Of a stretch of 64,000 nucleotides of DNA, positions 59,835-64,000 are shown piece after piece; within the stretch, counting starts at the first letter, position 1, and every line of letters begins with the position of its first letter. Made by a program: the position numbers and the translations under genes. The notes beneath the pieces are model-generated. The model made no database searches and was not told the origin of the DNA. It saw only the letters and a program-made list of their open reading frames with translations. The stretch is from Flavobacterium sp. MFBS3-15 (GTDB taxonomy: Bacteria > Bacteroidota > Bacteroidia > Flavobacteriales > Flavobacteriaceae), in assembly GCF_026107645.2 (NCBI RefSeq), contig NZ_JAPCHV010000003.1, positions 1 to 64,000 on the forward strand. Direction: 5' to 3'.

Positions 59835-60068
59835 ATGTCCAAAGAAGATAAAGCCATTTATACCGGCACCATAGAAAAAGACGATGCAGGCAACTACCAT
59901 TGCGGCGAATACCTGCTGGACTACCGCATGGTGGAAAGCAAATTCAAGATTGGCGATAGGATCACGATCAAATCGGTCATTGAGAACCCGAGCGATAAAA
60001 GCTACGCACAATACCCTATGAAGTCGAAGGAATTCGTGTTGGCCGACAAGAAAAAATTCCTGAAATAG
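59835..60068 (+). CDS. Small beta-rich hypothetical protein
   Basis: A 77-aa soluble protein starting one base after the RDD stop. It is lysine-rich with alternating hydrophobic residues (FKIGDRITIKSVIENP), which suggests a small beta barrel. No family recognised. It ends 16 nt before the stop of pbpC on the other strand; an imperfect stem GAGGGA...TCCCTC between them may end both transcripts. Confidence 0.7.
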   Translation: MSKEDKAIYTGTIEKDDAGNYHCGEYLLDYRMVESKFKIGDRITIKSVIENPSDKSYAQYPMKSKEFVLADKKKFLK

Positions 60069-60084
60069 AGGGATAGTGTGGGTG

Positions 60085-62433
60085 CTATTCCCTCACAATC
60101 TCCACGTTCCTGCGTATCTCATTACCAGCCTCATCGATTACCGTAATAACGTAGCTCCCTGTGGCAGCCCCTACCGGCATTTCATGGAAAGTATGGGTCT
60201 CGCCCAGATATTTATTCCCGAGATACCAAAACAGCCGGGCATCCGCAGATGTGTGTGCCGCTTTCAGGATTACGGGCTGTACCACCCCGTTAAAGTCTTT
60301 GGCGAGGTAAATTTTGCCATCCTCTTTCGGGTAAATGAAATCCATGTATGTTCCGCCCTGACCTTCGCAATCACTGCGGAATGGCGGCAGGGTGATATAA
60401 TCCATGTGTATTTTCCGGTAATACCATTCCTGCACCGGCGGCAGTACAAACCACGTTTTGGTTACCATGTTGTCCACACTTTCGCAGCTGCTGTTTACCC
60501 GGTAGCCTGCCTGGTCGAGGTGCACGGTCTTGTGGTTGGTGCAGGCAGTGGTTTTCCTGCCGTTCAGCGGGATCCATTGCTTAACCGTTGGGCAATGCTC
60601 GCCTGCCAAATGCCCGCTCATGCTACACACTTCGGCTTCTTCAAGATCGTTGTAGGGTGTGGCAAACCATTGCTGCTTCGGCAATAGGTTGAATACATCA
60701 AAAAGTATAGGCGCCGCGCTGCCCACACCCGTAAGAGAGGGCCTGCCTTCGCCGGATGCATTGCCTACCCACACGCCCACGACATATCTCGGATTGGTGC
60801 CAATGGCCCACGCATCGCGGCTGCCAAAGCTAGTTCCTGTTTTCCAGGCAATCTCCAGTGAAGAGTCGTAAAAGCGCCATGCCTCATCGGCCTGCGGGCG
60901 GTTCACTTCCTTCATGGCATTATAAGTCAGCCATATTGCCCCTGCACCCAGCTCGGGCTTGTTGTACACCTCCCTGCCAAATTCGCGGGTCACGCTGCTG
61001 TCCCAGTTCAGTTCCGCAAACTCTTTCGTTCTGTATTTGGCCTGGTGGGTATTGAAGTAATTGAGCGTGGCGCTCATCCCCGCGTAGGTGCGGCACAGGT
61101 CCCAAAGGTTCGATTCCGCACCGCCCAGAATAAGCGACAGCCCGTAATGGTTGGGGCTCTTATTGATGTCGCGCAACCTGAAATGCTGCAGCTGCTCATA
61201 AAAACGGGGTACGCCAAACTCCTTCAGCATCAGTACCGAGGGGATGTTCAGCGAGCGTGACAATGCTTTTTGCGCAGGCACGGCACCATCGTAGGTCAGC
61301 TCGTGGTTTTTGGGGCTGTAACCTGCAATCTGGGTGGGGATGTCGGCAACCAGTGTGTTCGGCAAAATTTCCCCGGCATCCAGCATCGAGGCAAACAGCA
61401 ATGGCTTCAGTATGCTACCCGTACTCCTCGGCGCGGGAATGATGTCTACGTCTTTCTGGTGGTTGCGGTCGGTAGGCGCGTTGCCCACATAGGCAATAAT
61501 GTTGCGGGTTTCCACATCCACCACCATGATGGCGAGGTTGTACACTTCCGTCTGCCTATATTCCTGGTAATAGCGTGCCGCTATCTGGTTCACGCGGTTT
61601 TGCAGGTTGGTATTTATCGTGGTTTTTATGCGCTGGCCATCCTTTTTCCTGCCGATGTTTTGTAGTAAATGCGGTGCGCTTTGGGGCAGGTCAAAAGGCT
61701 TGCCTGGCAGGTCTTCCTGAAGCGAAAGCTCATAGGTTTGCTTATCGATGATGGCTTCATCATAGAGCTTTTTCAAAAGCCTGTCCCGCTTGTCGCGAAG
61801 CTCCTGCTGGTTGCGCCCCGGATAGATAAGCCCGGGAGCATTGGGCAATACCGCCAGCGTGGCACTCTCTGCCCACGACAGCTGGTGCGGCTGCACGCCA
61901 AAGTAGCGCCACGCCGCCATTTCAAGTCCCACGACATTGCCACCAAAAGGAGCGTGCGCGGCGTACAGGCCGAGTATCTCATCCTTGCTGTGGCGGGTTT
62001 CGAGCCGTGCGGCGAGTATCAGTTCCACCACCTTCTCGAGGTAGCTGCGTTCTTTGCCCTCGCGCGAAAGGCGTATCACCTGCTGCGTGAGCGTACTGCC
62101 TCCGCGCACCACCTTTCCGGCATCATGGTTTTGCTTCATGGCCTTTACTATCGCCACGGGATTAAACCCCGGATGGTAATAAAAATGCTGGTCCTCAAAA
62201 TGCACAATGCACTGCCGGAACTTATACGGCACACTGTCCTGCGCCGGGAAACGCCATTGCCCGTCCTTTGCGATGCGAGCCGCAAGGAGGTCGCCCTGCG
62301 CGCTTTCAATCACCGTGGAGTACGGGTTTTCGAACAGCTTTCGCGGTAAGGAAAAGTAGAAGGCGATTAGGAATATGAGGGTTATGATAATCCTTGCCTT
62401 GTTATCTTTAATCCAATGGGGGATTTTCATCAA
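60085..62433 (-). CDS. pbpC: Penicillin-binding protein 1C
   Basis: A 782-aa bifunctional class A PBP. One membrane helix (about 14-30) is followed by a GT51 transglycosylase with catalytic Glu80 (HFEDQHFYYHPGF) and RGGSTLTQQVIRL. The transpeptidase has SILK (nucleophile Ser, in RSTGSILKP), SRSLN and KTGTSFGSRDAWAIG. A C-terminal PBP1C-type beta domain ends the chain (about 690-782). It builds and crosslinks peptidoglycan in the periplasm. PBP1C genes are classically next to alpha-2-macroglobulin genes, as here, but a toxin-antitoxin module now lies between them. Confidence 0.95.
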   Translation of the reverse strand: MMKIPHWIKDNKARIIITLIFLIAFYFSLPRKLFENPYSTVIESAQGDLLAARIAKDGQWRFPAQDSVPYKFRQCIVHFEDQHFYYHPGFNPVAIVKAMKQNHDAGKVVRGGSTLTQQVIRLSREGKERSYLEKVVELILAARLETRHSKDEILGLYAAHAPFGGNVVGLEMAAWRYFGVQPHQLSWAESATLAVLPNAPGLIYPGRNQQELRDKRDRLLKKLYDEAIIDKQTYELSLQEDLPGKPFDLPQSAPHLLQNIGRKKDGQRIKTTINTNLQNRVNQIAARYYQEYRQTEVYNLAIMVVDVETRNIIAYVGNAPTDRNHQKDVDIIPAPRSTGSILKPLLFASMLDAGEILPNTLVADIPTQIAGYSPKNHELTYDGAVPAQKALSRSLNIPSVLMLKEFGVPRFYEQLQHFRLRDINKSPNHYGLSLILGGAESNLWDLCRTYAGMSATLNYFNTHQAKYRTKEFAELNWDSSVTREFGREVYNKPELGAGAIWLTYNAMKEVNRPQADEAWRFYDSSLEIAWKTGTSFGSRDAWAIGTNPRYVVGVWVGNASGEGRPSLTGVGSAAPILFDVFNLLPKQQWFATPYNDLEEAEVCSMSGHLAGEHCPTVKQWIPLNGRKTTACTNHKTVHLDQAGYRVNSSCESVDNMVTKTWFVLPPVQEWYYRKIHMDYITLPPFRSDCEGQGGTYMDFIYPKEDGKIYLAKDFNGVVQPVILKAAHTSADARLFWYLGNKYLGETHTFHEMPVGAATGSYVITVIDEAGNEIRRNVEIVRE

Positions 62434-62440
62434 AAGATAT

Positions 62441-62741
62441 TTAATAAGTCTTAGGAACGCGACTCGTATGACGCACAGAGATAATGTACATAACTTCTTC
62501 TATTTTGTAAGATATCCTGTAGTGAAAAATCTCATAAGCGCGGATACTTCCGTCATTGAATGATTTATATATATCCAAAGGATAAATTTCAGGGCTGATT
62601 TTCAATATCAAAGATGATCTTTTAACCTGAACAATGACGCTATTAGCTATCTTTACGGATTTTGTAGTATTGTAGATATATTCATATTATGTCACCCAGC
62701 TCTTGTAAAGCTCTATGTGTCCATACTATCTTTTTCCCCAT
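62441..62741 (-). pseudogene. Frameshifted RelE/ParE-family toxin
   Basis: From the ATG at 62741 the frame reads MGKKIVWTHRALQELGDII and meets TGA at 62684-62682. Skipping one base (T at 62684 on the minus strand) restores EYIYNTTKSVKIANSVIVQV, then ...IRAYEIFHYRISYKIEEVMY and ...VRHTSRVPKTY with a stop at 62441. The joined product would be 99 aa, typical of the family, with WTxRA at the N-terminus and YRISYKI near the end. The length of 301 nt equals 100 codons plus one base. The ATG overlaps the antitoxin end. A sequencing error or programmed shift are alternatives. Confidence 0.8.
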
Positions 62742-62971
62742 CTTTTGATAATTTCATCTACTTCCTCCTCGGTAAAAACATCATTGCTTTTTATTTGTTC
62801 CAATGAAATATCTAATTCCCTGTTGTATTGCTCAATAGACATCGGTTCCGATGCTATTGGAAGCCTTGTGTGGTGATATGTTTCGATCGCATCTTCCACA
62901 ATTTTTAGCAAAACCTCATCTGCGTCAGTAATTTCCCTTAGGAGTTTTTCTCTTAATCTGTAAGCTTCCAT
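62726..62971 (-). CDS. Antitoxin of a RelE/ParE-type toxin-antitoxin pair
   Basis: A protein of 81 aa from the ATG at 62971 (MEAYRLREKLLREITDADEV). Upstream in-frame codons include only a TTG start at 62992. It is acidic and helical, with a C-terminal tail (DVFTEEEVDEIIKRWGKR) of the kind that wraps the partner toxin. Small addiction-module proteins with this layout are common in Bacteroidetes. The frame is intact while the toxin is broken. Confidence 0.75.
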   Translation of the reverse strand: MEAYRLREKLLREITDADEVLLKIVEDAIETYHHTRLPIASEPMSIEQYNRELDISLEQIKSNDVFTEEEVDEIIKRWGKR

Positions 62972-62989
62972 AACAATTGCATTGATTAT

Positions 62990-62997
62990 CAAATATA
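62990..62997 (-). promoter_or_regulatory. -7 element of the toxin-antitoxin module
   Basis: The minus strand reads TATATTTG, an exact TAnnTTTG match, 18 nt before the antitoxin ATG. No -33 box at normal spacing was found. Confidence 0.5.
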
Positions 62998-63005
62998 CAA
63001 ATAAT

Positions 63006-63045
63006 TAAAGCACCGTGTCATTTCAAGAAAGAAGGATGACACGGT
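63006..63045 (-). terminator. Terminator of the alpha-2-macroglobulin gene
   Basis: A 10-bp perfect stem ATGACACGGT/ACCGTGTCAT with a 14-nt loop is followed on the minus strand by GCTTTAATTATTT. It would separate the macroglobulin transcript from the toxin-antitoxin module and pbpC. Confidence 0.7.
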
Positions 63046-63055
63046 ACTCAATATC

Positions 63056-64000
63056 TTACTTCACCACCTGTACCCATTGCCCCTTAGTCCTTGCCAGGAA
63101 CGAGTTGTCGTACATCGCCTCGCACTGCACGCCCGGCAGGTAGTAGCTGCCCGGGTAGGACGCGTTGAGCAAGATGCGGAACACCTTTGTCTCATTGTGC
63201 TTCAGCGAGAAGTAGAAGTTCGTCCTGTCGTCGCGGATGTCGGTATAATCTACCTTGTTCTCGGCAAAACTGCCGAAGTCGGTAAACCTCGTGTTCACGA
63301 TCTCCCAGCCCGACGGGATGATCTGCGTAAGCGCCACATTATCCACACTTTCGCCCTTGGTATTGCTTATAGTCACCTCGGCTACAAACTCCGTACCCTG
63401 CGCCAGCGACGACGGGTTGATCACCTTGCCGCCCCTGTCCTTAAACACAATGCCGGTCCTCACGCCTCGTTCTTCGGTTTGCTCCTGGCCTACAGGCAGT
63501 ATGCCGCTGTACACCACCTTCACATATAGTGTACCCTGCTTGTTGTTTCTGAGGGTCACGCTGTTGTTGGCGCTTAACTCCAGGGCCCTGTCGGCAAAGG
63601 TTTTATTCGTCTTGATTGCCTGCGTTTTTCCTTTGTTCGTATAGGTTATGTCGATGCCTTTCGGCCCGTTCGACTGTGCAAATTTCGACATCGCATACAG
63701 GCAGTAGGCCGTGGTTTGCGTGCTCATCCATTTGTTGGATGACATCTGCTGTGCCAGCTTGTTCGCCATCGCAAAGGCCTTTTCCTTTTGGCCCAAAACG
63801 ATGAGCGTTTCCAGTGCCATGGCACGGTTGCGCTCCGGCGATCCATAGTAATAGTAGCTGTATTCGCTGTCGTCTTCCAATACGCTTTGGTTCAGTAACG
63901 ACTGTCCCGTGCTCTTCTGCCCGGCGATTGCGTAGGCCGCGGCCAGCCTCAGTTTCGACTCGTTCGAGATGCCATGCGTTTCCCTCAGCCTGTTCATGGA
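63056..64000 (-). CDS. Alpha-2-macroglobulin family protein, C-terminal part (cut by the window edge)
   Basis: 314 residues of the C-terminus; the frame runs off the right edge, so the true start is outside. The first 150 residues are helical repeats like the thioester/alpha-toroid domain end (LRLAAAYAIAGQ, MALETLIVLGQKEKAF, TTAYCLYAMSKFAQ). The rest is the beta-sandwich tail (FVAEVTISNTKGE, LTQIIPSGWEIVN, YPGSYYLPGVQCEAMYD). Bacterial macroglobulins trap proteases in the periplasm and pair with PBP1C for cell-wall defence and repair. The thioester motif would lie further right. Confidence 0.9.
   Translation of the reverse strand, partial: SMNRLRETHGISNESKLRLAAAYAIAGQKSTGQSLLNQSVLEDDSEYSYYYYGSPERNRAMALETLIVLGQKEKAFAMANKLAQQMSSNKWMSTQTTAYCLYAMSKFAQSNGPKGIDITYTNKGKTQAIKTNKTFADRALELSANNSVTLRNNKQGTLYVKVVYSGILPVGQEQTEERGVRTGIVFKDRGGKVINPSSLAQGTEFVAEVTISNTKGESVDNVALTQIIPSGWEIVNTRFTDFGSFAENKVDYTDIRDDRTNFYFSLKHNETKVFRILLNASYPGSYYLPGVQCEAMYDNSFLARTKGQWVQVVK

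Overview
The window is a chromosomal segment from a member of the Bacteroidetes, most likely a Flavobacterium-like Flavobacteriaceae. The evidence is type IX secretion (T9SS) sorting tails of types A and B, a SusC/SusD pair, 7TMR-DISM and propeller-type sensor kinases, and TAnnTTTG-type promoter -7 elements in place of sigma70 boxes. No tRNA, rRNA, integrase, transposase gene or CRISPR array was seen.

Layout. (1) Bases 1-16191, minus strand: three very large secreted repeat proteins carrying T9SS tails. A secreted endonuclease I follows the largest one after only 4 nt. (2) 16192-21085: a MurG-like glycosyltransferase overlapping a GH1 beta-glucosidase, a 117-bp palindromic tandem array, an LpxH-like phosphoesterase and a small coiled-coil protein. 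(3) 21200-30461: a signalling island of three tandem membrane histidine kinases with near-identical catalytic cores, a stand-alone receiver, and a receiver fused to a class III nucleotide cyclase. (4) 30528-31972: a YitT-family membrane protein and an HD hydrolase. (5) 32119-49566: a polysaccharide utilisation region. It contains a GH97 alpha-glucosidase, a TRIC-type channel, a membrane-spanning propeller/LuxR regulator, then divergently SusC, SusD, a surface lipoprotein, GH30, GH5-CBM6 and a second lipoprotein. The GH30 and GH5 enzymes point to a beta-glucan and the GH97 to an alpha-glucan. A 15-bp motif recurs upstream of GH97, the regulator and susC and is a candidate operator. (6) 49692-53956: small membrane proteins and lipoproteins coupled by ATGA overlaps, a membrane-anchored winged-helix regulator, an uncharacterised protein, a small flavoprotein and MarC. 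(7) 54167-60068: a DUF3109 gene whose 3' end and downstream promoter are duplicated around a 0.48-kb segment holding a 42-codon ORF, then nrdB-nrdA, an RDD protein and a small protein. (8) 60085-64000, minus strand: pbpC and the alpha-2-macroglobulin gene, a classic pair, here separated by a toxin-antitoxin module whose toxin is frameshifted.

How the parts fit together. The PUL (SusCD import, surface lipoproteins, endo-acting GH30 and GH5, periplasmic GH97) would capture and degrade glucans, and the propeller/LuxR protein is the likely sensor-activator. The GH1 enzyme could finish beta-glucosides. The kinase-receiver-cyclase island looks like a many-inputs, few-outputs circuit ending in a cyclic nucleotide. 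The T9SS repeat proteins are probably surface adhesins. All functional statements are from reading the sequence only; no database search was run.
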